This document shows, one piece after another, positions 26,264 to 34,193 of a DNA stretch of 41,251 bases. Position numbers and translations under genes: made by a program. The notes beneath the pieces were generated by a model. That model saw only the letters and a list, made by a program, of their open reading frames with translations. It was not told the origin of the DNA and did no database searches. The stretch comes from Bacteroidales bacterium (GTDB lineage Bacteria > Bacteroidota > Bacteroidia > Bacteroidales > Marinifilaceae), in assembly GCA_015061245.1 (NCBI GenBank), contig SUWY01000013.1:24267-65517 (forward strand), in the 5' to 3' direction. Position 1 is the stretch's first letter; each line of letters opens with the position of its first letter.

Positions 26264-27008
26264 AATTATGAGAATTACTAATAAAAATGGAACTGTAGTT
26301 GCAGATATTGAATCGTGGGAAAAGGCCTTTAAGGAAGTTGATGATGCAAAACATTGGGAAGAAGGTCGAAGTGCAATGTCATTAGCACAATATTTTTCTT
26401 TGCCTAATATTGAACAGTCTAATGGGATAAAACTCATAAAAGAATATATAGAAATATGTGGTTTCAAGGATTTAGAACCAATTAAAGCGAGAATAGAGCA
26501 TGAAAGTCGCTTCGATAAATTCAAAGGTAAGGGGCGTATGCACGATATGGTTATATGGGGGAACAGCGGAGGAATTCATTTAGTTATATGTATAGAAGTG
26601 AAAGTTGATGAACCTTTTGGTAGTCTTGTTTCAGAAGCGTATCGTGAATCTATAGAGTATGTAAATAAAAATCCCCGAAGTAAAAGATTACAAAGAATTA
26701 AAGATTTGTGTGAAAAATATTACAAAATAGATGTAAATGATATTACATCTGATACCGATATAAGATATCAGTTGCTTCATTACTTAGCTGGAGCAATTAC
26801 AGAAGCTAGAAGTTGTAACGATGTCGTTTTTATGCCAATAATGGTTTTCAAAACCAATAAATACAATAAAGAAAATTATAATAAGAAAGATTACGAAGTT
26901 TTTATAAAATCGATGAACTTTGTACTACTTAATTCAGAGAAAGAGATTTATAAGAATAACATAGATGGAGTAGATGTATATATGACATATATCGAGATTC
27001 CAATATAA
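26253..27008 (+). CDS. PD-(D/E)XK nuclease-like protein (right cassette effector)
   Basis: This 251-aa protein has a PD-(D/E)XK-type core: Asp98 in GRMHDMVIWG, then Glu115 and Lys117 in VICIEVKVDEPFG. An N-terminal helical part includes WEEGRSAMSLAQYF. The later part (IRYQLLHYLAGAITEA, VVFMPIMVFKTN) fits the rest of a nuclease domain. It overlaps the WYL gene by 11 bases, so translation is coupled. It shares only the fold with the left cassette nuclease, so the two WYL regulators appear to drive different effectors. The next sequence downstream is another operator-like palindrome. Confidence 0.65.
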   Translation: MNYRIMRITNKNGTVVADIESWEKAFKEVDDAKHWEEGRSAMSLAQYFSLPNIEQSNGIKLIKEYIEICGFKDLEPIKARIEHESRFDKFKGKGRMHDMVIWGNSGGIHLVICIEVKVDEPFGSLVSEAYRESIEYVNKNPRSKRLQRIKDLCEKYYKIDVNDITSDTDIRYQLLHYLAGAITEARSCNDVVFMPIMVFKTNKYNKENYNKKDYEVFIKSMNFVLLNSEKEIYKNNIDGVDVYMTYIEIPI

Positions 27009-27017
27009 AATAATACT

Positions 27018-27036
27018 TGTGCAAAGTTTTTGCACA
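27018..27036. promoter_or_regulatory. Operator-like palindrome, TGTGCAA-N5-TTGCACA
   Basis: A perfect 7-bp inverted repeat with the same GCAA-N5-TTGC core and spacer as the sites at 20009 and 25301, differing at one position of each arm. It lies 10 bases after the right nuclease gene and 75 bases before the sigma-like fragment. Confidence 0.5.
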
Positions 27037-27110
27037 CCATTGTATTCTCAATGCCTATAAAGGTAAATCCTTTTCGTATATATTATTGAGAAACCTATAA
27101 TCAGTAATAT

Positions 27111-27431
27111 ATGGAAATGATAAAAACGAAGGTGTGCGACAACGAACAGAATCTCTCTAATGAAGATGAGTTACAACTTATAAAGGATATAAAATCCAAA
27201 GGGGTTGAAAGAGAATTGGCAATTGAAAAACTTGCCCATTCAAAATTACGCTTCATTGTTGCTGTTGCGAAAATATATTGAGGTTATGGCTTGTCTATGG
27301 AAGAACTTATAAGTGTAGGAAACGAAGGTTTGATATTGGCTGCCGAAAATTATGACGAGACACGTGACTTTGAGTTTATGAGTTATGCAGTGTGGTGGAT
27401 AAGGCAAAGCATTATGCAGAGGATACAATAA
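27111..27431 (+). pseudogene. Sigma-70 region 2 fragment with in-frame TGA
   Basis: The frame MEMIKTKVCDNEQNLSNEDE runs into LRFIVAVAKIY, a TGA at codon 57 (27279-27281), then [18 protein letters not shown] and [17 protein letters not shown], ending in TAA. These blocks are region 2.1-2.4 of primary-type sigma factors, including the -10 recognition helix pattern [10 protein letters not shown]. Regions 3 and 4 are missing. It is probably a dead gene remnant. If the TGA were read through, it would make a 107-aa region-2-only protein. Confidence 0.75.
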
Positions 27432-27827
27432 ACAATAGCGAGGTTTTTGTTAGTGATATGTTAAACTTTTGAGAAATATTTCGGGATAATCTAAACACTA
27501 ATAGCACCTCAATAATGAGAAATTGAGAAGAAGTGTTCAAGTTGGGAAAATGTGTATTAGTCAAATAATAATTATTTTATTGGATATTGCTGTTTTTTAG
27601 TGAGTTGTATTGATGTGAATATGGGTATTTTTGGTGCATTTTTGCTGTAAAAAAGTTGCACCAATGTGGGACCGATAGAATAGTATGCGAATATTGAGAA
27701 GGTGAAAAGCAGATAATTTACCCCAATATCTCATCGTAGATGTCTATTATTGGCAGTATGAAGCACATATGTAAGGGGGCAGAATATTGCACCAATTGGG
27801 CCAGAATCCCCCTCTTTCCGCGCAAAG
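27432..27827. other. Gene-free stretch within the island
   Basis: No protein-like frame is seen. The stretch holds two related short blocks, TTGCACCAATGTGGGAC at about 27655 and TTGCACCAATTGGGCC at about 27787. Around the second, AGGGGG and CCCCCT could form inverted arms. They may be remnants of mobile-element ends, but no element can be delimited. Confidence 0.4.
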
Positions 27828-27867
27828 AAGCCTACAAGAAATTGATTTTCAATCTTGTAGGCTTTTT
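27828..27867 (+). terminator. Rho-independent terminator
   Basis: AAGCCTACAAG pairs with CTTGTAGGCTT (27828-27838 with 27854-27864), with further pairing inside (ATTGA with TCAAT) and TTTTT at the end. The truncated nucleotidyltransferase copy begins directly after it. Confidence 0.85.
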
Positions 27868-27872
27868 CTATA

Positions 27873-28282
27873 ATTTATAAGGCTTCAGAGCTAGGTCTGC
27901 CTTTGATAGGAGGAACAGCTTTAGAGGTGTGGTCCAATTATTTTAATGTTCCCGGTGCTAGAAAGAGATCAAATAATGACTTGGATTTTATTTCTAATGA
28001 TCTTCCTCAGATTAATGAATTCCAGTCATGGGTAAGGGAGAATATAGACTCATCTAAGGTACAGGTAGATGTGATGCATGTGCAGTCTCACGACTTCTCG
28101 GAATATATTAGAGAGGTTAATGGGGTACTTATTATGGCACCTGAGTATCTTTTATGGTCAAAGTTAATCAGATCAGATAGATCTGATAAAGATCTAAAGG
28201 ATATTAAATGGCTACTTACTATTGAACAAATGTCCGATGAGGACATAACTTACGCTTTTGAGAATCTAGGAGTAACTGACGA
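27873..28282 (+). pseudogene. Truncated second copy of the AbiEii-like nucleotidyltransferase
   Basis: From ATTTATAAGGCTTCAGAGCT onward this copy follows 21304-21713 almost base for base. It has lost the first 17 codons and the last few codons and ends in TAA where transposon sequence begins. The motifs GGTALEVW and NNDLDF are intact, but there is no proper start codon. It points to a recent duplication or recombination within the island. Confidence 0.8.
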
Positions 28283-28539
28283 GTAAATACATCAAACCAA
28301 CGATGAAGTTGACGGGTACTGTAGCCACTTAGTTTAGAAATTTCTGATATTGTTTGTTTATGGATAATCCACCATTTAAACCAAACAAAACGATTTCGCA
28401 TACTTACATCTTTACGACGAGGTGTAAAAAGTGTGTTACAATTTTGACATTTATATCTTTGATGACCTGAGCGTGTTCCCCATTTAATCGTGTCTAAAAA
28501 TCCACAATTCGGACAGCGTGTTTTGCTTGTTGTAGGCAT
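28283..28539 (-). pseudogene. Transposase, N-terminal fragment
   Basis: The frame begins MPTTSKTRCPNCGFLDTIKW and has a zinc ribbon (CPNCG, then CQNC) and a helix-turn-helix (ISEISKLSGYSTRQLHRWF). This is the N-terminal layout of several Bacteroidota insertion-sequence transposases. The DDE catalytic part is missing: the frame runs into the truncated nucleotidyltransferase at about 28283. The IS family cannot be fixed from this fragment. Confidence 0.65.
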
Positions 28540-28545
28540 AAAAAA

Positions 28546-28579
28546 ATAACTTTGATGAAACTAATTCCATCAAAGTTAT
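28546..28579. repeat. Inverted repeat at the transposase end
   Basis: ATAACTTTGATG (28546-28557) and CATCAAAGTTAT (28568-28579) are perfect 12-bp arms with a 10-base loop, just upstream of the transposase start. They may be part of the IS terminal sequence. Confidence 0.5.
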
Positions 28580-28647
28580 CGTATTTGCCTATAATTGAGA
28601 AATTTACAGCGGTTTTACCAACCGTTTTTGTCAATTATACCGTATTT

Positions 28648-30468
28648 TTAGTGGAGTTTGTTGGCACCAATGTCGTTGCGGACGCGCCAGGTGATGTTCC
28701 AGACCATCTCCTTTAGCTCTTTGATAAAGTCGGCAGCTGCATACTCCTTTTTCTCAATTTTACGCAGTTTAGCCTCCCACTGTCCGGTCAGCTCTGCGGA
28801 TTTCAGTAACTCGTCCTTAATTGTATCAATAAGCTCTAAGCCGGTTTGAGTGGCTATAAGGTTTTTGCGCTCTTTTCGTATGTAGCCTCGCTTAAAGAGA
28901 GTCTCAATAATTGCAGCACGTGTTGATGGACGGCCAATTCCGTTCTCTTTAAGAGCATCGCGCAGTTCGTCGTTCTCTACAAGTTTTCCGGCAGTCTCCA
29001 TTGTGCGAAGCAGAGTAGCCTCGGTGTATGGTTTTGGGGGCTGTGTTTGACGCTGTTGCAAATCAGGAGTGTGAGGCCCTGACTCACCCTTTACAAAATG
29101 TGGAAGTCCCTTCTCTTCGTCGTTCTCGTTATTGGCTGACTCCTGTTGATTAATAGGCTGAACAACATTTGGTGTCTCCTCTTTTTGGAAGACAATGTGC
29201 CATGCCGGATCAATTATGACCTTGCCCGATGTCTTGAACTCAACTTTATTGGCCTCGCCTACAACGGTTGTGGTGTTGAAGGTACAATCGGGGTAGAATG
29301 CAGCAATGAAACGACGTGCAATAAGGTCATAGACCATCTTCTCCATGTCTGTCATGCCTCCGGGAGTTACATTGGTAGGGATGATTGCATGGTGGTCTGT
29401 TACCTTGCTGTTGTCGAATACCTTTTTGGATTTCAGTAGTTTTTTCCCTCGAAGCGGGTCAAGATACTTGGTGTAACTCTTTGGAAGAGCGTTAAGTATG
29501 GCTCCACATTTGGGGTATATGTCCTCGCTCAAAAAGGTGGTATCTACACGTGGGTAGGTGGTCCACTTTTTCTCATAGAGCGATTGTATTGTCTTTAAGG
29601 TGTCGTCGGCCGAGAATCCGAATTTTTTGTTACACTCCACCTGAAGCGATGTCAAGTCAAAGAGCCTTGGTGGTGCCTCTTTACCCTTTTTCTCGGTTAC
29701 CGATGTAACTGTAAATGGGGCCTCTTTTATCTTTTCAAGTAGCTCCTGTGCCTCCTCGGGAGTGTCGAATTTACCCTTGGTGGAGTTGAAAGTAACCTCG
29801 CGGTAAACTGTCTTAAGCTCCCAATAATCCTTGGGAATGAAGTTTTCAATTTCTCGTTGACGATTAACGATAAGGGCGAGGGTAGGTGTTTGAACCCTAC
29901 CGATTGAGAGTATCTGTTTTTCGCGACCATAACGCAAGGTGTAGGCTCGGGTGGCATTCATACCCAACAGCCAGTCGCCAATAGAGCGTGAGAGGCCTGC
30001 CTGATATAGCGAGTCGAACTCCTCCTGATTTTTTAGCTTATCGAATCCCTCTTTGATAGCTTCATCGGTTAGCGATGATATCCACAATCTTTTAATTGGA
30101 CATTTGGCACCGCTTTTTTGAATTACCCAGCGCTGAATCAACTCTCCCTCCTGACCGGCATCGCCACAGTTGATAATCATCTCTGCATTTTTATATAGCT
30201 CGGTGATTATTGCAAATTGCTTCTCAATCCCTTTGTCATTTATCAATTTGATTCCGAAGCGAGGGGGGAACATTGGAAGAATATCCATGCGCCAACTCTT
30301 CCATGTCTGTTCGTAGTCATGAGGCTCTTTAAGGGTACACAAATGACCGAAGGTCCAGGTTACTTGGTAACCATTACCCTCGTAATATCCGTTTCGTTTG
30401 GTTTTTGCTCCCAAAACGTTGGCTATACTTTGTGCCACACTTGGCTTCTCGGCTATACAGACTATCAT
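28648..30468 (-). CDS. topB: DNA topoisomerase III
   Basis: This 606-aa type IA topoisomerase has the TOPRIM domain with Glu7 (CIAEKPSVAQS) and GDAGQEGELIQRW (102-114). It also has SIGRVQTPTLALIVNRQREIE, and the catalytic Tyr305 in KWTTYPRVDT. The C-terminus includes GIGRPSTRAAIIETLFKRGYI. No zinc fingers follow, so it is of the short chromosomal type. It decatenates DNA and unlinks single strands, often together with RecQ. Its start overlaps the stop of the MFS gene by 4 bases (ATGA). Confidence 0.96.
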   Translation of the reverse strand: MIVCIAEKPSVAQSIANVLGAKTKRNGYYEGNGYQVTWTFGHLCTLKEPHDYEQTWKSWRMDILPMFPPRFGIKLINDKGIEKQFAIITELYKNAEMIINCGDAGQEGELIQRWVIQKSGAKCPIKRLWISSLTDEAIKEGFDKLKNQEEFDSLYQAGLSRSIGDWLLGMNATRAYTLRYGREKQILSIGRVQTPTLALIVNRQREIENFIPKDYWELKTVYREVTFNSTKGKFDTPEEAQELLEKIKEAPFTVTSVTEKKGKEAPPRLFDLTSLQVECNKKFGFSADDTLKTIQSLYEKKWTTYPRVDTTFLSEDIYPKCGAILNALPKSYTKYLDPLRGKKLLKSKKVFDNSKVTDHHAIIPTNVTPGGMTDMEKMVYDLIARRFIAAFYPDCTFNTTTVVGEANKVEFKTSGKVIIDPAWHIVFQKEETPNVVQPINQQESANNENDEEKGLPHFVKGESGPHTPDLQQRQTQPPKPYTEATLLRTMETAGKLVENDELRDALKENGIGRPSTRAAIIETLFKRGYIRKERKNLIATQTGLELIDTIKDELLKSAELTGQWEAKLRKIEKKEYAAADFIKELKEMVWNITWRVRNDIGANKLH

Positions 30469-31739
30469 TTTAATTCGTGACTGCTACGGTTTTGTGCTAT
30501 TAAAAATAGTGCTCCCGGAATGAATATTACCGCTGCGACAAAGTAGAGTGCAGTGGATAGGTTGGTTTGCGAATCATTTGTGTAGTTGTCGCAAATCCAT
30601 CCTGCAACCGGGAATATTATAGAGAACACAATTCTGATGACAAAGTTTCTTATTGAAAGAACCGTTGCTCTCATTTCCGGGTGAGTTTGTCGGTTTATAT
30701 ATCCCTTCAAGAGTGGGGTTACGAAACCTCGCACAATATAGAAGAAGAGAAGTGAAAGAAGACATAAAGCTCCCATCTTTATTGCGAATGGATTATTAAA
30801 CTCTCCTAAGTACGGGATGAGCATGGCAGTTACCAAATATCCAAGGGTTATAAAAATAAGGATTAAAATATATGCTTTGGTTATTCCAAATAGCTTTGTC
30901 AGGTAGTCGGAATAGAGCGATGCAATTCCTACAATCATGTTCAATGCGGTCCAGATTATTCCGGTCCACAATGTGTTCATGTTGCTGTAATCAAGGCTTT
31001 TCATGTCACCTCCGGGGAACATTACACCAAGAATTGCCAATACCATCCAGGCCATTGTAAGGGTTGCTGCACCTATCACTCCTGAGAAGAGTATGTCGTA
31101 GCGTAGGCGAGGATTATCGACTAATGAGAAACGGATAATTTTCCATATACTTGATATGGGATTGCTGATAGGACGTTTTGTATCGAGCTCTTTTAGCATA
31201 AATGCTGCAGGGATGCCGATAAATGCCACACAACATTGTGCATAGAAGTTGTATCGAAGTGATACTATGGCAATAGCTCCTCCAAGTACTCCGGCTATTG
31301 CCTCGGATATGTTTCCGGTCATTGTAACACGTCCTTCATATTTCAGGTACTCCTCCTCGCGATCCTCCTGCATGAGTGAGTCGTAGAGCAGGGCAGAGTC
31401 GGCTCCCGAGAGCATACTTTGTCCGATACCCAATATGATCTCTGCAACTAAGAACATTGCAAAGCTTGCTGTCAATGAATATACTAAGAAACCAAGGAAT
31501 GTTGCCAATACGCCAACGATAAGGCAGTTCTTTCTTCCCCATGAGTCGGCAAGATAACTAGTTGGAATGTCAAGGATTACGGGTACCAAGGAATATACTG
31601 ACTTCAATATACTTATATCCTCGAGTGAGCAGCCGTTGTCACTGTAAAACAGGTACAAAATGGGCATTACCAAGGAGAACCATTTAGCCACCTTGATTAC
31701 ATAAAGACACCTGATATTTCTAGTTATTACGCTCTGCAT
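30465..31739 (-). CDS. MFS transporter
   Basis: This 424-aa protein has about 12 hydrophobic segments. Major facilitator landmarks occur after TM2 (SYLADSWGRKNCLIVG, a motif A variant) and after TM4-5. The substrate cannot be read from the sequence. It is translationally coupled to topB downstream, an unexpected pair. Upstream is a repeat region. Confidence 0.85.
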   Translation of the reverse strand: MQSVITRNIRCLYVIKVAKWFSLVMPILYLFYSDNGCSLEDISILKSVYSLVPVILDIPTSYLADSWGRKNCLIVGVLATFLGFLVYSLTASFAMFLVAEIILGIGQSMLSGADSALLYDSLMQEDREEEYLKYEGRVTMTGNISEAIAGVLGGAIAIVSLRYNFYAQCCVAFIGIPAAFMLKELDTKRPISNPISSIWKIIRFSLVDNPRLRYDILFSGVIGAATLTMAWMVLAILGVMFPGGDMKSLDYSNMNTLWTGIIWTALNMIVGIASLYSDYLTKLFGITKAYILILIFITLGYLVTAMLIPYLGEFNNPFAIKMGALCLLSLLFFYIVRGFVTPLLKGYINRQTHPEMRATVLSIRNFVIRIVFSIIFPVAGWICDNYTNDSQTNLSTALYFVAAVIFIPGALFLIAQNRSSHELK

Positions 31740-31755
31740 ACAAACTGCAAAGATA

Positions 31756-31860
31756 ACAATTTTAATTAGGAATTAGGAATTAGGAATGAGGAATAAGTCC
31801 CCCTTATTAACGCAGGTGAACGTAGTGAACCAAGTGAAGGGGGATTTAGGGGGTTGGTAG
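31756..31860. repeat. Heptamer tract and interspersed repeat, family A
   Basis: TTAGGAA-type heptamers (about 31764-31790) are followed by AAGTCCCCCTTATTAACGC and AGTGAAGGGGGATTTAGGGG. The order and arms match 6886-6970. Together with 32014-32070 it fills most of the 339-base gap between the MFS gene and the large lipoprotein gene. No gene is seen in that gap. Confidence 0.8.
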
Positions 31861-32013
31861 ACAACAAATTAAAGCAAATCCACAAGATAGCAAATAAAGA
31901 AAACGTTACTTGACAGATTGGGATAAATGTAAAGATGAGATTTGCGCAGATTTGCTTATGAGTTAACAGTTAACAGTTAGGAGTTAGGAGTTACAAATTA
32001 CTAGCAATTTGCT

Positions 32014-32070
32014 AAGCCCCCTTATTAGCCGTAGCGAGTATAACGAGCAAGGCGAAGGGGGGGGTGGTAG
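32014..32070. repeat. Interspersed repeat, family A, degenerate copy
   Basis: AAGCCCCCTTATTAGCC, then GTAGCGAGTATAACGAGCAA, then GGCGAAGGGGGGGGTGG. The ATTTAG part is deleted. It is preceded by AGTTAACAGTTAACAG and GGAGTTAGGAGTTA tandem words (about 31968-31992). Confidence 0.7.
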
Positions 32071-32078
32071 ACAAGAGA

Positions 32079-34097
32079 TTATTGCTCTTTGGAATATATA
32101 GTTTTAGGAACATAATCCGGCATTTTTCCTGTAATTATTTCCGCAGTTTTATAACCTCCGTCAACATCTAACAATGAGTTTGGAACGTAATTGAATTTTA
32201 CGTAGTTTTTGCTGACTATACTATCGGTTTCGGTGAACTGACTCTCAAAGCCAAAGTATAATGGATTCTCTCCTATATTATCATCTGTATGATATTTTGT
32301 AACATAAACTTCATAGTAGAAATTTATATTATCTTTCGACTCCTCTTTTATTGTTGCTGCAATATTTTGAACATCTAATCTGGCCGGGGTGGGATGAGTT
32401 GATGTGCCACCACGGATGGTATAAAATTCTCCTCCAGCCATCCATGATTCATGTCCAAAAGGCATACATTTACTTACAACATGTACCTGGAAATGTGACT
32501 CTTTGCCTATTGCAGGTACTGCCACTTCATCATAACCATATGTACTGTATACCCCTTTTGTTTCTATCAATTTCACGCTTTTAATCTCTATGGTCGGTTC
32601 TTCAAGTTGGAAGATTAGGGTGTAATTATTATCGTAGAAAAAGATTGTATCATGAACAGCTGAATAAGAATCATTAATAGTTGCTATATATGCACCAAAA
32701 CGTTTTTCAATAGATCCGGTATAACTTTTATAATCATATTCAACTCCCATAGGATTTTCACTAATTTGAACATAGCCCTTGGTATTTGATCCTTCATTTA
32801 CGAGAGGGTATATTTTTTTATTCTCATCAACATATTCGTATATGCCATACCCTGATACTATTTTACCTGGCATATCTCCAATATTTTTCTCAACTTCAAC
32901 ACTGTATGAGCAGAATAGTTCCTGTGAAGTATAGTCATATACAAGTTTTTTGGGGTTAATTCCTAAGATATTAATGGAACTGATTCTATAATTGTATGAT
33001 GTACCATAGATTACACGCTCTGGATGAATATCATTTTTAAAAACAACATCATGATGAGATCTGATATATGGTCTTAAATAGTACTCTCCACCTTTAAGAC
33101 GTGGAAGGGTAAGCGTAAATGTTTGTTCGTTTTGTCCATCCAAATTAATAGGCACTTCGTAAGTAGAGTAATCATATTCATTGGTGTACGGAATAAAATC
33201 TTTTCTACACACAACTGCTAATGATATATGATTTTTATAATAACTATTTGGGATACAAGCTTCCAAATCATTTATAGGATTTAATTTGATTTTTTGGGGA
33301 ATGGTGTTTATTCCTGAAACAACAATGTTTATAGATAAATTACCTGGGGAGGTTTCATTAATTGAACTGATTTCAACTGTAACATTATTTCCATACAGAA
33401 AAGTTCTTATTTTTGAATTGTGTGCTTCAATTAAGGGGTCAATCAAAATAAATTCACTAGCACTAAAAGCGATACCAATAGGTTGTGGCAATGGTTTTGT
33501 TGCTACATTAATTGTAGCATCTTTAGCAAATTTCTTTAATTTACCTTCTGAAATTGCTTTGCCTCCGTAATAAATATCCTTTATGTCTAATGCATTTTCA
33601 AAGTTTTTAATCCAATCAATAGCTCTTGATGCTTTTTGAGAATGTGTAATACTGATATTTTGCTTGTTTGCATAAAATTCTTTTAAAATGATTTCATTAC
33701 AATCTACTCGGTAAAAAGCAATTTTATCATCGTAATATGTTACACTATACAGAGTGTCCAGATTACCATAGTTGATTAGGTTTCCGTCATAATCTACTTT
33801 GAGTATGATGCAATCTTTGTCGTCGTCGGCCAATCCTACGCGGCATAGAATTTGTTTGCGAAGAGTGTCATCTTTTACGGACATAAGGGTATCATCTTTG
33901 AAAATTTGCCAATCCCATTCATAGTCGCTTGGGTATTCATTTTCAAATAAATAGTATTTACCTTTTTCGGGGTTAAACTCTTGTGGCTCATCAACATCTT
34001 CGTCCATATCCTCGCCCAACCAATCCATAAGTGGACCACAGTTCCAAAGAGTTGTCATTAAAGCTATTGCTAATGTAAATATAATGTGTTTCTTCAT
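32079..34097 (-). CDS. Large lipoprotein, unrecognised
   Basis: This 672-aa protein has a signal sequence ending TTLWNC (Cys20), followed by an acidic segment (GEDMDEDVDEPQEF) as in surface-exposed Bacteroidota lipoproteins. The body is rich in beta strands and aromatic residues, with several sandwich-like segments (LSINIVVSGINTIP, FTLTLPRLKGGEYYLRPY, FQLEEPTIEIKSVKLIE). The lipobox is not ideal, but position and context support lipidation. It has its own -7 box and is divergent from the S46 peptidase. I assign no family or function. Confidence 0.7.
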   Translation of the reverse strand: MKKHIIFTLAIALMTTLWNCGPLMDWLGEDMDEDVDEPQEFNPEKGKYYLFENEYPSDYEWDWQIFKDDTLMSVKDDTLRKQILCRVGLADDDKDCIILKVDYDGNLINYGNLDTLYSVTYYDDKIAFYRVDCNEIILKEFYANKQNISITHSQKASRAIDWIKNFENALDIKDIYYGGKAISEGKLKKFAKDATINVATKPLPQPIGIAFSASEFILIDPLIEAHNSKIRTFLYGNNVTVEISSINETSPGNLSINIVVSGINTIPQKIKLNPINDLEACIPNSYYKNHISLAVVCRKDFIPYTNEYDYSTYEVPINLDGQNEQTFTLTLPRLKGGEYYLRPYIRSHHDVVFKNDIHPERVIYGTSYNYRISSINILGINPKKLVYDYTSQELFCSYSVEVEKNIGDMPGKIVSGYGIYEYVDENKKIYPLVNEGSNTKGYVQISENPMGVEYDYKSYTGSIEKRFGAYIATINDSYSAVHDTIFFYDNNYTLIFQLEEPTIEIKSVKLIETKGVYSTYGYDEVAVPAIGKESHFQVHVVSKCMPFGHESWMAGGEFYTIRGGTSTHPTPARLDVQNIAATIKEESKDNINFYYEVYVTKYHTDDNIGENPLYFGFESQFTETDSIVSKNYVKFNYVPNSLLDVDGGYKTAEIITGKMPDYVPKTIYSKEQ

Positions 34098-34123
34098 GAC
34101 TACATGTTTTAAATTAATGATAG

Positions 34124-34131
34124 CAAAGTTA
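34124..34131 (-). promoter_or_regulatory. -7 box of the large lipoprotein gene
   Basis: The minus strand reads TAACTTTG, an exact TAnnTTTG match, 26 bases before the start codon at 34097. It lies back to back with the plus-strand box at 34143-34150. Confidence 0.55.
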
Positions 34132-34142
34132 ACAAAAATGTA

Positions 34143-34150
34143 TATCTTTG
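34143..34150 (+). promoter_or_regulatory. -7 box of the S46 peptidase gene
   Basis: TATCTTTG matches TAnnTTTG. The start of transcription would fall near 34157, which rules against the upstream ATG at 34158 and supports the start at 34194. Confidence 0.55.
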
Positions 34151-34193
34151 TGCAATTGTGAAATGCTATTGCAAAAATATTAGAAAAGAAGAT

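Larger units (their letters stand above)
18029..28579. other. Putative accessory (defence-type) island
   Basis: This stretch is more AT-rich than both flanks and uses AAA/ATA/TTA codons unlike the neighbouring housekeeping genes. It contains two WYL/PD-(D/E)XK cassettes at its ends, nucleotidyltransferase genes, several broken genes and a truncated transposase, between a chromosomal secreted-protein gene and topB. No integrase, tRNA or attachment repeat was found, so it may be an old island or a defence hotspot. The part at about 23.3-24.4 kb is less AT-rich and probably has a separate origin. Confidence 0.65.

Noticed and set aside
18029-28579. Integrative and conjugative element
   Set aside because: No integrase, relaxase, conjugation gene or flanking attachment repeat was found; topB belongs to the MFS operon outside.
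28648-30468. topB as part of the island
   Set aside because: Its codon use matches the chromosome, and it is translationally coupled to the MFS gene on the far side of the island.
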